Assembly (NCBI RefSeq): GCF_020966775.1
Contig: NZ_JAJKFV010000001.1
Coordinates: forward strand, 104,729 to 168,728
Source: Rhodopirellula halodulae
Lineage (GTDB): Bacteria > Planctomycetota > Planctomycetia > Pirellulales > Pirellulaceae
DNA: 64,000 nt
Direction of reading: 5' to 3'
The translations under genes were made by a program, and so were the position numbers. This document shows, one piece after another, positions 13,407 through 22,137 of this stretch (positions are counted from its first letter, which is position 1; every line of letters starts with the position of its first letter). A model generated the notes under the pieces. That model saw only the letters and a list, made by a program, of their open reading frames with translations, searched no databases and was not told where the DNA came from.

Positions 13407-14620
13407 CAGTTTGGATTCCAATCCAATCCCATCTGTAATTGGTTCAAGTTGACAGGTCCGTCCGAAGTCACGACCAACATGTCTTCGACTCGGACTCCTC
13501 CATCTTGACGCCCATACAGCCCAGGCTCGACCGTGAAAACTTCACCCGCGAGCATTTCACCTCCGCCGTGGTCAAGCAAGATCGGTTCGTGCACCTCCAA
13601 ACCGATGCCGTGTCCCGTGCCGTGTTGAATGGAGGGAGCGTCGGTCAGCTCCCCACGCGAAATCGGATAGCCTCGATTGACCAGCACCGCTTCCACGGCC
13701 AATTGGACTTCTTCACCCGTTCTTCCTGGGAACAACACGGACTCAGCGGCTTCTTTGGAGGCGACGACCGCTGCGTGCATGGCCCGCACGTTTTCCGATG
13801 GCGTGCCGTGGACCACGGTTCGTGTGCAGTCGCCGTTGTAGCGGGTCGCTTCGTCTCGCGGAAACAGATCCACGATGATTGGGTGACCGGTGTACAAATC
13901 CCCGCTGCCCCGATGATGACAGTCGGCGGAATGAGGCAGCGTCGCGGCGATCGCACCGTGGCTCATCGAAAATTCCAGCTTCATGAACGCTTCCGCGGCC
14001 ATGGTTCGTACCCGTTCGCTGGTCAACGGTTGACCGTCGAGCATCAAGCGTCCTTCGGAGCCAACGTCCGCCGTCGCGATGGTTTCGCACATCTGCCGCA
14101 TGACGACTTCGGTGACCGCTTGTGCCTTGCGGAGCGAATCAATTTCTTGATCGGTTTTGACTCGCCGGTCCAGGACGCCCAATTCGTCATCGTACGAAAT
14201 GGCAATCCCGGCTTCACCGAGATACCACGCGTAGATCAGCGGGAACGCTCGGTCGACCACCACGTGATCAATCGATTGCAATTGCAGGAATCGTGCGACC
14301 GATTGAGCGGATGCCGTCTCGCGATCGCCGCTGGCCGTTCCCGTGGCCGGCGGGAAGTCAGCCGGGCAATGAACTTTGTCCAGCCGTCCCGCGGCTCGTG
14401 TGCGATCCATTTCCAGATCACGAACGATGCCAATGTTCTGCCCATCCGGCAGACGGATCCAAGCGGCCGGATCTCCCAATGGCAAACCCAAACGACGAAA
14501 CAAATTCGCGTTTCGATCGGCCAAGCCCGCCATGGCTTGAGGCAGGGAAGCATTGGAAGAAGTGGTTGCGGAACCGCTGGTCGAGTCGCTCGCGGCGACA
14601 ATCAATTTGGAGTGAATCAT
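13406..14620 (-). CDS. M24-family metallopeptidase (Xaa-Pro aminopeptidase-like)
   Basis: 404 aa, pita-bread fold. All five metal ligands can be read: Asp in IIVDLFPRD, Asp in YNGDCTRTVV, His in GTGHGIGLEVHE, Glu in FTVEPGLYG and Glu in GVRVEDMLVV. The N-terminal half is the typical creatinase-N-like region. No clear signal peptide, so probably cytoplasmic, turning over proline-containing peptides. The ATG at 14620 has GGAGG immediately upstream, closer than ideal; a start at the later Met in LPQAMAGLADRNANLFRR is possible. It lies directly upstream of and translationally coupled to the PdeM-like gene. Confidence 0.9.
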   Translation of the reverse strand: MIHSKLIVAASDSTSGSATTSSNASLPQAMAGLADRNANLFRRLGLPLGDPAAWIRLPDGQNIGIVRDLEMDRTRAAGRLDKVHCPADFPPATGTASGDRETASAQSVARFLQLQSIDHVVVDRAFPLIYAWYLGEAGIAISYDDELGVLDRRVKTDQEIDSLRKAQAVTEVVMRQMCETIATADVGSEGRLMLDGQPLTSERVRTMAAEAFMKLEFSMSHGAIAATLPHSADCHHRGSGDLYTGHPIIVDLFPRDEATRYNGDCTRTVVHGTPSENVRAMHAAVVASKEAAESVLFPGRTGEEVQLAVEAVLVNRGYPISRGELTDAPSIQHGTGHGIGLEVHEPILLDHGGGEMLAGEVFTVEPGLYGRQDGGVRVEDMLVVTSDGPVNLNQLQMGLDWNPN

Positions 14621-15085
14621 GCCTCCACATTACCCGACCAAAGATGGTCTGCCGAGTGACCGGTGGGGCATGCTAGCCGAACGAATTTGGATGCGTGGTC
14701 TGGCTCCCAAAATGCGGGACAGCGGGTGTGAAGGGCTCGTTGTGACTTCAATTCACTAGCGTTTTGGAGGGACGCGATGCTGGCGCACGAGGCAAGGCAC
14801 GAGCCGTCACAGTTTCGCTAACTGGTTCGACCCCATTGAGCGGGAGGAAAAACGCCTGCATGCGTTCTGGGGGATGGAGCGGTCGCGTCGCTCGTGCCGA
14901 TCGCTAGGACCGATGTTGTTGTGATGCGACTGCGAGACATTCCTCGGGATGTGCACGCAGCCAATGAGCGTTCCAACCCGTTGCCATCATCCGTTCCAAA
15001 TTCGCGAACCAACTTGCTGGATAGGCTCACGATTGGTTTCCCACCAACGTGATCGTGTCGTGACTCGATTTCAGGAGCCCATCGC
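14621..15085. other. Intergenic region between divergent genes
   Basis: 465 bp between the minus-strand peptidase and the plus-strand Cys-rich protein, so it should hold both promoters. I found no coding pattern, RNA gene or clear sigma-70 promoter. A GGTTCGACCCC at about 14823 resembles a tRNA T-arm, but no acceptor or anticodon stem fits around it. AGGAG at 15073-15077 is the likely ribosome-binding site of the GTG start at 15086. Confidence 0.5.
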
Positions 15086-16570
15086 GTGACCGCTTCCACC
15101 GCCCTCAACGCAAACGGACATGCCGCATCCGCCACTCAAGTGGCTGTCGCGGGACAACGTTTGCGACGACGCCGGTGGATCCTTGCTGTCACGCTCGGGC
15201 TGACGATCAGTTCAAGCGTCACGGGCTGGATTCGCGAATCGAACGCGGGGTTTCCCGAGATGGTGGAACGGGTGGGACGCTATTGCGGGTGCAGTTGGGG
15301 CGATGGCTATCACACCTGTCACGGCAGCGGGATGCGTCCGTTGGCCAATTTGCCACCGAAGTCTTATCCGGCTCGTACCGGTCATCTTGGCGAAAAAGTG
15401 TTCGGTTGCCAGGCCTGCCAATCGAGCCAGTGCAATGGGAGTTGCGACGCGTCGATTGCATCGCGACGGGGGGCCTTTGGCGGATATTCCATGTTGAGGC
15501 CGGCCCAGTTGCCGGCGACTCGCCAGTCAACTTTCTACGATCGATTCGACGAATATTCACGCCGTGTGAGTTTCCAGTCCGCCGCACAAGAAGCGGGCGT
15601 TTCCGCCGTGGATCCGATCTTGGATCACGAAACCATCGAAGGCCGCTACCGCACCACGCACTCGCCACGGTTTGAATTGAATGCTCAGCATGTGGTCGAA
15701 CTGCAACGTGACGGCTACTCGGTGTTGGCTGACGAACCGTCGGCAGACGAAGGTGAAATGAGGGTCACACCACCGGTGTCTTCCAGTGTCAACGCCGCGC
15801 CCATGCCCACGACCGTCGACCCGGTCGAAGCGGAGGCACATGCCGACGCTGATGCAGTCTTGCCATCGCATCAACTGACGCAGGAAGAGATTCAACGTTT
15901 TCGTGACTACCACGAACATCGCCGATTGGAGAAGAAGTATCAGAAGTATTTGATCGATCCCGAACAAATCGATCCTTACCAAACCTTTGGCGGTCCGCCC
16001 GTCGGCAGCGAACAACGTCGGCAATTGGACGAACAAAAAGTCGACGCTTTACTGAAAGAGCGAAACGAGTCTTCTTCGTCGGACAAAGAGTCCGGCGGGT
16101 CAGAAGACATCCTGCCCAGTCCGAGTGACTTGTTGAAAGACATGTCCAAGTCTCCAACTCAAGGCGCGGTATCCGATTGGAGATCTTCACTGGATCGTTC
16201 TTCCCAAGCGACTTCGAATTGGGGAGGGAATTCGGACACGCAGTTTGAGATGGACGACGTTCCGCTGGACGAACTGTTGCCCGCGTATCCCGAAGAAGAC
16301 GATCCGGATTTGCATTTGTTGCCGGCGGAGCCTGTTCGGGCCATGCGATCGGCCACGGACGCACTCTCGCAGCCTTCGCCGGATGATTTTGGCGTTGCGT
16401 CACCACGGCAGTTCATTCGCCAGCCGGCCGATGGATACTCAATCAGTCCCGACTCCGTCAACGACGAACCCGCCTTGGATGGCTCAGTCATCGTTAGGCA
16501 ACCGGTGAACGGTCCCGCCGAACAGGTCGCGGAAGTTCCCGCTTTCCATTTCATTCGCCAGCCCCGCTAG
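15086..16570 (+). CDS. Exported or membrane-anchored Cys-rich protein of unknown function
   Basis: 494 aa, GTG start with AGGAG eight bases upstream. One hydrophobic stretch follows RLRRRR at residues about 30-47, so exported or anchored. The mature N-terminus is Cys-rich: YCGCSWGDGYHTCHGSG and FGCQACQSSQCNGSC. The long middle is charged and low in complexity (many Asp, Glu, Ser; EEIQRFRDYHEHRRLEKKYQKY may be a coiled coil). The C-terminus repeats an IRQP-like motif three times: QFIRQPADGYS, VIVRQPVNGP and the terminal FHFIRQPR. I recognise no family; it looks like a planctomycete-specific envelope protein. Confidence 0.7.
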   Translation: MTASTALNANGHAASATQVAVAGQRLRRRRWILAVTLGLTISSSVTGWIRESNAGFPEMVERVGRYCGCSWGDGYHTCHGSGMRPLANLPPKSYPARTGHLGEKVFGCQACQSSQCNGSCDASIASRRGAFGGYSMLRPAQLPATRQSTFYDRFDEYSRRVSFQSAAQEAGVSAVDPILDHETIEGRYRTTHSPRFELNAQHVVELQRDGYSVLADEPSADEGEMRVTPPVSSSVNAAPMPTTVDPVEAEAHADADAVLPSHQLTQEEIQRFRDYHEHRRLEKKYQKYLIDPEQIDPYQTFGGPPVGSEQRRQLDEQKVDALLKERNESSSSDKESGGSEDILPSPSDLLKDMSKSPTQGAVSDWRSSLDRSSQATSNWGGNSDTQFEMDDVPLDELLPAYPEEDDPDLHLLPAEPVRAMRSATDALSQPSPDDFGVASPRQFIRQPADGYSISPDSVNDEPALDGSVIVRQPVNGPAEQVAEVPAFHFIRQPR

Positions 16571-16590
16571 CGGACGTTCGTCCTGGCGGG
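16563..16590 (+). terminator. Possible terminator hairpin after the Cys-rich gene
   Basis: A stem formed by CCCGC/GCGGG outside and GGACG/CGTCC inside with a TT loop spans the stop codon at 16568-16570. There is no clear U-tract, so a factor-independent terminator is not certain. Confidence 0.4.
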
Positions 16591-16728
16591 TGTCGCAATA
16601 TCCGTCGCACCCGATGGTTTTCCCGTCGGATGGTTGCTTGCATCTCGAATCGGTTCATAACCGAAGCACGCGGAGTGAAACCTCCTCCGCATTTCGACGC
16701 ATGCAGTGATCGCCTTGGGAACGGACAA

Positions 16729-17493
16729 GTGACATCAACCGACTCTTCGAAGCCTCTCCACGTCCAGCAAGTCATCAAGACGTATCAGCAAGGCACCTCC
16801 AAGGTGCATGCTCTCGATCGAGTCAGCTTGACTGTTGAGCCGGGTGAGTTCGTGGCCATCATGGGTGCCAGCGGTTCGGGCAAGAGCACGCTGCTTCACG
16901 CGATGGCTGGGTTGATCGATGTCGATGGCGGAACGGTGACGATTGCTGGTCAGGATTTGTCTCAGTTGGCCGACGGACCGCTCACCCGATTCCGCCGGGA
17001 CAACTTGGGGATCGTCTTTCAGGCTTACAACTTGATTCCCAGTTTGACCGCCGAAGCCAACATTCGCTTGCCAGCACCGAGAAAAATGGGCGGCGGGCTT
17101 GATGCCAAGGTTGATCGGTTGTTGCAGCGGTTGGGCATGATTGAACGTCGGCATCACAAACCGGGAGCCTTGTCCGGTGGTGAACAGCAACGCATTGCAA
17201 TCGCACGGGCGCTCATTTGCAATCCTGCGATTTTGCTGGCGGATGAACCGACCGGCAGTTTGGATTCCGTCACGGGAACACAGATTTGTGAATTGTTGCG
17301 GACATTGGTGGACGATGAACGACGTTCGATCGTGATGGTGACGCACGAACCACACGTCGCTATGTGGGCCGATCGGATTTGTGTGTTGAAAGACGGCGCA
17401 AACTTGGCGGAGATCCAAACCGATGGGAATCGTGATCCGCAAACCGTTGCCCGCCAGTATCAAGAGGCTCTCGGTGGTGAGGTGCTCGTATGA
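16729..17493 (+). CDS. ABC transporter ATP-binding protein (MacB/LolD-like)
   Basis: 254 aa nucleotide-binding subunit of a type VII (MacB/LolCDE-like) ABC system. Walker A is GASGSGKST, then Q-loop VFQAYNLIPSLTA, signature LSGGEQQRIAIARAL, Walker B ILLADEPTGSLD and switch His in MVTHE. It would power the FtsX-type permease encoded immediately downstream (4-bp ATGA overlap). The frame is open to an ATG at 16630, but the natural N-terminus KPLHVQQVIKTYQQG favours the GTG at 16729. Substrate unknown; related systems move lipoproteins, peptides or lipids out of the inner membrane. Confidence 0.92.
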   Translation: MTSTDSSKPLHVQQVIKTYQQGTSKVHALDRVSLTVEPGEFVAIMGASGSGKSTLLHAMAGLIDVDGGTVTIAGQDLSQLADGPLTRFRRDNLGIVFQAYNLIPSLTAEANIRLPAPRKMGGGLDAKVDRLLQRLGMIERRHHKPGALSGGEQQRIAIARALICNPAILLADEPTGSLDSVTGTQICELLRTLVDDERRSIVMVTHEPHVAMWADRICVLKDGANLAEIQTDGNRDPQTVARQYQEALGGEVLV

Positions 17494-20300
17494 GCAAAAG
17501 TCTTTCACTGGCAGTTGCTTTTCTTCGTGAACGCAAGTCGCGGACAATGCTGACCACGATCGCCACCGCGGCGGCGGTGAGCATGGTCATTTGGGTGACG
17601 TGCAGCTATGAAGCTCTGCATAAAACCTATGATGAGTACGCCAATCTGGCGCTCGGTCGATACGAACTCGCGATCGCTCCGATCAGCGGCGAGCCAGCGG
17701 ACTTCGTTTCTGCCGAAGCGATCCAGCCGTTGCGTGAAGATCCCGCGGTCAAAGCCATCGATCCGATGTGGGCGGGCCGCATCGCAGTCTTTGAGCTGCA
17801 AGATCAACTGCTGCCCGGCGAGATGCCAAACGGTGGCGGTGGATCGGGTTCCGGTTCCAACAGCCCGCTGTCGTCGCTGATGTTCTTCGGCACCGACGCG
17901 CCAGAACCCCCCTTTGAAATGGCTGGTGGTGAGTGGCTGGATCCTTCCGATGAGGCGATCGAAAACGGAACAGCGAAGATTGTCCTGCGAGCCGATGTTG
18001 CCGAACGTCGGGGGCTCAAAATCGGCGATACGTTGACGTTGGAATTGCCTCGGGCGAACCAAGCGGGTGAGAATTCGTTGGTGGTCAAGATTGGTGGACT
18101 GATGAACGCACCGACTTTGTTTGGTGGCGGTTCGGCGGGCATCCCTGTTCTGACTCCCAGTGTTGGCCAAGCGTTTGTGCCGGCCTCGCTGGTTGAACGA
18201 ATCACTGGTCAGCCATTTCAAATCAGTTTGTTGGGCGTTTCGGTGGAACCGGAAGCCGATATCAACCGGTTCCGTTTTGCTTGGGCACCTCGATTGAGCG
18301 ACTACGCGGTGCCGTTGCAGTTTCAACAAGCGTTCGAGATCGAAGAGGCACTCGATCAAGCCTCCGCCGCGCAGAACGTTCGGCTTCAATCGTACGCCGC
18401 CACCGGGGTGGCGATGCTGGTCGCCATGTCGGTCATTTTCTGTTCGCTCAGCATGGGTGTGACCGAACGCATTCGCCAGTACGCAATTTTGCGGGCGGTT
18501 GTGATGACGCGGGGTGAAGTCGCCTTGTTGATTGTTTTCGAAGGGCTGGTACTCGGGATTGTTGGATGGGTCGCCGGAATCGGGTTGGGCTGGGGGTTGC
18601 TGAAGCTGGTTGAAAACCTGTTCAGCGAATTGCTGTACCACGGTGTGGCTTTCGGCCCAAGCAGTCTGACCTTGTCGACCATCGCTGCACTCGGTGGCGC
18701 GTTGTTGGCGTCGATCGTTCCGGCGTACCAGGCGACTCGCGTGAAGCCGGTTGATGCGATGGCACCGCGTCAATCCATGACCGAGGCAAACCAGATCGCT
18801 GGTCCGAGTCTTGTCATTGGGTTGGCGTTGCTCGCGATTGGGCCTTTGCTGACCTTCGTCTTTCCACCGAGCGAACGTGGCATCTATGTGGCCATGGTGG
18901 CGAGTTTCGCTTCCACCGCGATTGGATTTGTGGTCTTGGCACCGTCAATCGTGGTTTTGGTCGACCGCCTGTTTGGCCCCGTGCTGGCTCGGTTGTTTGG
19001 CATCGATCGGGAGTTGTTGGCCAGCCAAGTGACCAACAACATTTGGCGGACCGTTGGTGCAGCGGTTTCGATGGCGTTTGGTTTGGGGTTGTTCGTGGGT
19101 ATCCAGGTTTGGGGATTCACCATGTTGGAAGCCTTCGTGCCGGGCCCTTGGACGCCCGATGCGATCGCAATGATCCAACCCGGTTTGTCGCCCGAGAAAG
19201 TGGACGTGATCGCGGAGTTGCCGGAGGTGGACGAAACGCGATGCTTGCCGCTGGTGGTGGAACAGCCCCGTTTGGTGGATGACATCACCGGCAGTGCCGA
19301 TCGGCCATCGGTCATTCGCCAAGACAACGTGATCATGGTCGGTTTGGATCCGGTGGGGGCTTTTGTGGGCAAGAAGTCATCTGGAAAAAAGCCTCTGCTC
19401 GAAATGGAGTGGGTGGCCGGAGACGCCGAGTCGGCCGTGGCAATGATGACGAAAGGACACGCCTGCGTGGTTCCGGATCACTTTTTGGAAGAGACGGGGT
19501 TGCGAGTGGGTGACACGTTGTCGGTGGATCCACCCCGGGACGCTGGCAACACGGCGACGTACACCATCGTCGGTGCGGTGAAGCTCAAAGGTTGGCACTG
19601 GCAAACGAAGTTGGCGGGGCTGCGACCGAGAACCCACCGCTCGGCCGCGTTGGTTTTCGCGGACTACCAATCCGTGGCATCGGATTTCGATCTGCCGCTG
19701 GCATCGCATGTTTGGTTCGCTTATTCGAACAACCATGCCGATGTGGAATCGATCCAGACAGCAGCCACGGAGTTGGTGGAATCGATTCACGGTCCCAGTA
19801 CGGAGGCCAGCGAGGTCAGTGCCAAAGTGGTCTCGATCCAAAGCATTCGTGACCGGCTGCTCAACGGAGCCCGGCGTTGGTTGTGGATGATCAGCGTGTT
19901 GCCATTGGTAACGCTGTTAATCGCGTGCATCGGTGTGTTGAACGTGATTGTGGCTTCGGTGCGCGCACGGCGGTGGGAGTTTGGTGTGCTACGTTCGATC
20001 GGCTTCACGAGCGGCGAACTGGCCCGCGCGATTTTGGCCGAAGGTTTGATGATCGCACTGGTTGCTGGCGTGTTGAGTGTGGGCTTTGGGATCTTGAGCG
20101 GTTGGTGTGGTGCGGGGTTGGCGCAATACGTGAGCTTCTTTGGTGGACTGCATCCGCCGATGGTGATTCCGTGGATGCCGATTCTTGGCGGTGTGATTTT
20201 GGTGGGCGTGCTGGGGATCGTGACCGCCGCGTGGCCCGCGATTTCCGTTCGCCGATCCCGGCCAATGGTGCTGCTGCAATCAGGTCGAGACTTCACCTAA
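17490..20300 (+). CDS. ABC transporter permease, two FtsX domains
   Basis: 936 aa inner-membrane permease. About ten membrane segments can be read. The order is an N-terminal segment (AAVSMVIWVTC), a large extracytoplasmic MacB-PCD-like domain (residues about 50-290), three segments ending in LVPAY-type SIVPAYQATRVKPVDAM, two central segments, a second segment and extracytoplasmic domain, and a final three-segment FtsX domain (LIACIGVLNVIVASVRARRWEFGVLRSIGFT). This is the ten-segment layout of DUF214-type permeases, not four-segment MacB. It overlaps the ATPase gene by 4 bp, so the pair forms one exporter. No periplasmic adaptor gene is adjacent. Confidence 0.9.
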   Translation: MSKSLSLAVAFLRERKSRTMLTTIATAAAVSMVIWVTCSYEALHKTYDEYANLALGRYELAIAPISGEPADFVSAEAIQPLREDPAVKAIDPMWAGRIAVFELQDQLLPGEMPNGGGGSGSGSNSPLSSLMFFGTDAPEPPFEMAGGEWLDPSDEAIENGTAKIVLRADVAERRGLKIGDTLTLELPRANQAGENSLVVKIGGLMNAPTLFGGGSAGIPVLTPSVGQAFVPASLVERITGQPFQISLLGVSVEPEADINRFRFAWAPRLSDYAVPLQFQQAFEIEEALDQASAAQNVRLQSYAATGVAMLVAMSVIFCSLSMGVTERIRQYAILRAVVMTRGEVALLIVFEGLVLGIVGWVAGIGLGWGLLKLVENLFSELLYHGVAFGPSSLTLSTIAALGGALLASIVPAYQATRVKPVDAMAPRQSMTEANQIAGPSLVIGLALLAIGPLLTFVFPPSERGIYVAMVASFASTAIGFVVLAPSIVVLVDRLFGPVLARLFGIDRELLASQVTNNIWRTVGAAVSMAFGLGLFVGIQVWGFTMLEAFVPGPWTPDAIAMIQPGLSPEKVDVIAELPEVDETRCLPLVVEQPRLVDDITGSADRPSVIRQDNVIMVGLDPVGAFVGKKSSGKKPLLEMEWVAGDAESAVAMMTKGHACVVPDHFLEETGLRVGDTLSVDPPRDAGNTATYTIVGAVKLKGWHWQTKLAGLRPRTHRSAALVFADYQSVASDFDLPLASHVWFAYSNNHADVESIQTAATELVESIHGPSTEASEVSAKVVSIQSIRDRLLNGARRWLWMISVLPLVTLLIACIGVLNVIVASVRARRWEFGVLRSIGFTSGELARAILAEGLMIALVAGVLSVGFGILSGWCGAGLAQYVSFFGGLHPPMVIPWMPILGGVILVGVLGIVTAAWPAISVRRSRPMVLLQSGRDFT

Positions 20301-20522
20301 TCAACTGGATTTCGTTGGCTTGGCTCGCGGTCGTGCTTGATGCCACGCCCGGCCCTGCAAACGCTGACCATCTCGGTTGGCATGATCTTCGCTGCGTCTG
20401 ATTCTGGCGGCATGCCGGAACGAGGGGCCTGACGGAGTGGTTGGCCTTTTGTTCATTCCATGGCATCGACAAATGAATGACCAATGAACACTGCTAACCA
20501 ACAGCGAATGAAGGGGAGTCCG

Positions 20523-21269
20523 ATGGGATTCGATATAAAAGACAAAGTGGTTCTGGTGACCGGTGCGAACCGAGGCATTGGAAAAGCAATTTTGGAGGAG
20601 GCTTTGACTCGCGGTGCGAGCAAGGTTTATGCGGCGGTTCGACGGTTGGAATCAGCCGAGGATCTCGTCGCGGAACACGGCGACAAAGTCGTCGCCGTGC
20701 ACTTGGATTTGGATGATCCGCAGTCCATCGTTGACGCCGCGAAAACCGCAACGGACGTCGATGTCGTGGTGAACAACGCAGGCGTTTTGCGTTTGCAAAA
20801 GGCGTTGGAATCTGACGCGATTGAGACGTTGCAGTTCGAGTTGAATGCGAACGTCTATGGTTTGATGCGTGTGGCTCAGGCCTTTGCACCATCGCTGAAA
20901 AGCAACGGTGGCGGAGCGTTGGTGCAACTCAATAGCGTGGCATCGGTGAAGGCATTCCCTGATTTTTCGACGTATAGCGCCTCGAAAGCGGCAAGCTACT
21001 CAATCACGCAGAGTCTTCGCGAATCGCTCAAAGAACAGAACACGCAAGTGGTCAGTGTGCATCCCGGACCGATCGACACCGACATGGGTTCGGACGCTGG
21101 GTTTGACGAGGCTGCTTCGCCGCAATTGGTCGCCACTTCGATCTTCGATGCGATCGCGGAAGAACGCTTTCACGTCTGGCCCGATCCAATGGCCGAACAG
21201 ATCAACTCGGCCTATCAAAGTTTCGCGGAGCAAGTCGTCGAAACTTCGATGGAAGAGTCGCCAGCCTAG
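20523..21269 (+). CDS. Short-chain dehydrogenase/reductase
   Basis: 248 aa classical SDR. The cofactor loop is TGANRGIG (residues 13-20), then NNAG at 84-87, catalytic Ser138 in LNSVAS and Y151-x3-K155 in YSASKAA. PGPIDTDM follows the active site. Start ATG 20523 is preceded by AAGGGGAG at good spacing; an earlier ATG at 20484 is less likely. The exported HAD gene follows after 41 bp in the same direction, so the two may be co-transcribed. Substrate unknown. Confidence 0.9.
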   Translation: MGFDIKDKVVLVTGANRGIGKAILEEALTRGASKVYAAVRRLESAEDLVAEHGDKVVAVHLDLDDPQSIVDAAKTATDVDVVVNNAGVLRLQKALESDAIETLQFELNANVYGLMRVAQAFAPSLKSNGGGALVQLNSVASVKAFPDFSTYSASKAASYSITQSLRESLKEQNTQVVSVHPGPIDTDMGSDAGFDEAASPQLVATSIFDAIAEERFHVWPDPMAEQINSAYQSFAEQVVETSMEESPA

Positions 21270-21310
21270 TGCATGTGATGCCGAGTGTGCTTGCTAGTCT
21301 GGAGTTCACC

Positions 21311-22111
21311 ATGACGAGGTTGTTGATTGCGATCGCGGTGGTCGTTGGTGCATTGAGTAGTACATCGCTCGCGATTGCTCAGACTCCCGACGCTGCATCC
21401 GATCAGCTCACCACATCGGAGGATGCCATGGAGACACCAAAACTACTGATCTTTGACGTCAACGAAACACTGTTGGATCTTGCTCCGTTGAAGACTTCGG
21501 TGGGCAAGGCGTTGGGCGGACGTGACGATCTGTTGCCGTTGTGGTTCTCGACCATGCTTCATTATTCGTTGGTTGAAACGCTGAGTGATCAGTACCACGA
21601 CTTTGGCGAAATCGGAACCGCGGCATTGCTGATGGTTGCCGAATCGCAAGGTGTTGAGCTGACTGAAGAGGAAGCCAAGCAGGCGATCATCCCCGTCATT
21701 CGCTCGTTGCCTCCGCATCCTGACGTGGTGGCAGGCATCCAGCGTTTGAAGGAAGCGGGGTACCGGATCGTCAGTTTGACCAATTCATCGTCGGCCGGCG
21801 TGGAAGCTCAGTTTCAAAACGCAGGGCTGACCGACTTGTTCGAGAAACGCTACAGCGTGGATGCGGTTGGCAAGTTCAAACCGCACCCAGACACGTACGC
21901 TCATGTCCTCGCCGATCTTGGCGTGAAGCCCGGCGACGCAATGATGGTGGCTGCCCACGCATGGGACCTCGCCGGTGCGGAAAACGCCGGCTTGCAAACC
22001 GCGTTCGTCAAACGACCGGGTAAGACGCTGTACCCCAACGTCAGCAAACCGGACGTGATCGTCGCTGACTTGAATGAGTTGGCGGGCAGGCTCACATCAA
22101 AAGCGAATTAG
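21311..22111 (+). CDS. Exported HAD-superfamily hydrolase (type II haloacid dehalogenase-like)
   Basis: 266 aa. The N-terminus MTRLLIAIAVVVGALSSTSLAIAQ is a clear signal peptide, which is unusual because most type II haloacid dehalogenases are cytoplasmic. HAD motif I is FDVNETLLDL (nucleophile Asp), motif II LTNSSSAGVEAQ, the Lys of motif III is in GKFKPHPDTYAHV and motif IV is MMVAAHAWDLAGA. Possible substrates are 2-haloacids, abundant in the sea, or small phosphates. GGAG precedes the ATG at 21311. Convergent with the topoisomerase gene. Confidence 0.87.
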   Translation: MTRLLIAIAVVVGALSSTSLAIAQTPDAASDQLTTSEDAMETPKLLIFDVNETLLDLAPLKTSVGKALGGRDDLLPLWFSTMLHYSLVETLSDQYHDFGEIGTAALLMVAESQGVELTEEEAKQAIIPVIRSLPPHPDVVAGIQRLKEAGYRIVSLTNSSSAGVEAQFQNAGLTDLFEKRYSVDAVGKFKPHPDTYAHVLADLGVKPGDAMMVAAHAWDLAGAENAGLQTAFVKRPGKTLYPNVSKPDVIVADLNELAGRLTSKAN

Positions 22112-22137
22112 CAACGGATCAACGGTGTTCCCACTGG

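Noticed and set aside
13439..14659. 406-codon open frame on the plus strand
   Set aside because: Antisense to the M24 peptidase, which has all five metal ligands. The antisense product has no recognisable motif.
14815..14840. tRNA-like T-arm sequence GGTTCGACCCC
   Set aside because: No matching acceptor, D or anticodon arms could be built around it.
14818..15135. Possible small gene on the minus strand in the 465-bp gap
   Set aside because: No ribosome-binding site, no motif, and it runs into the start of the Cys-rich gene on the other strand.
17505..18773. 422-codon open frame on the minus strand
   Set aside because: Antisense to the ABC permease; composition rich in Arg, His and Gln, typical of a shadow frame.
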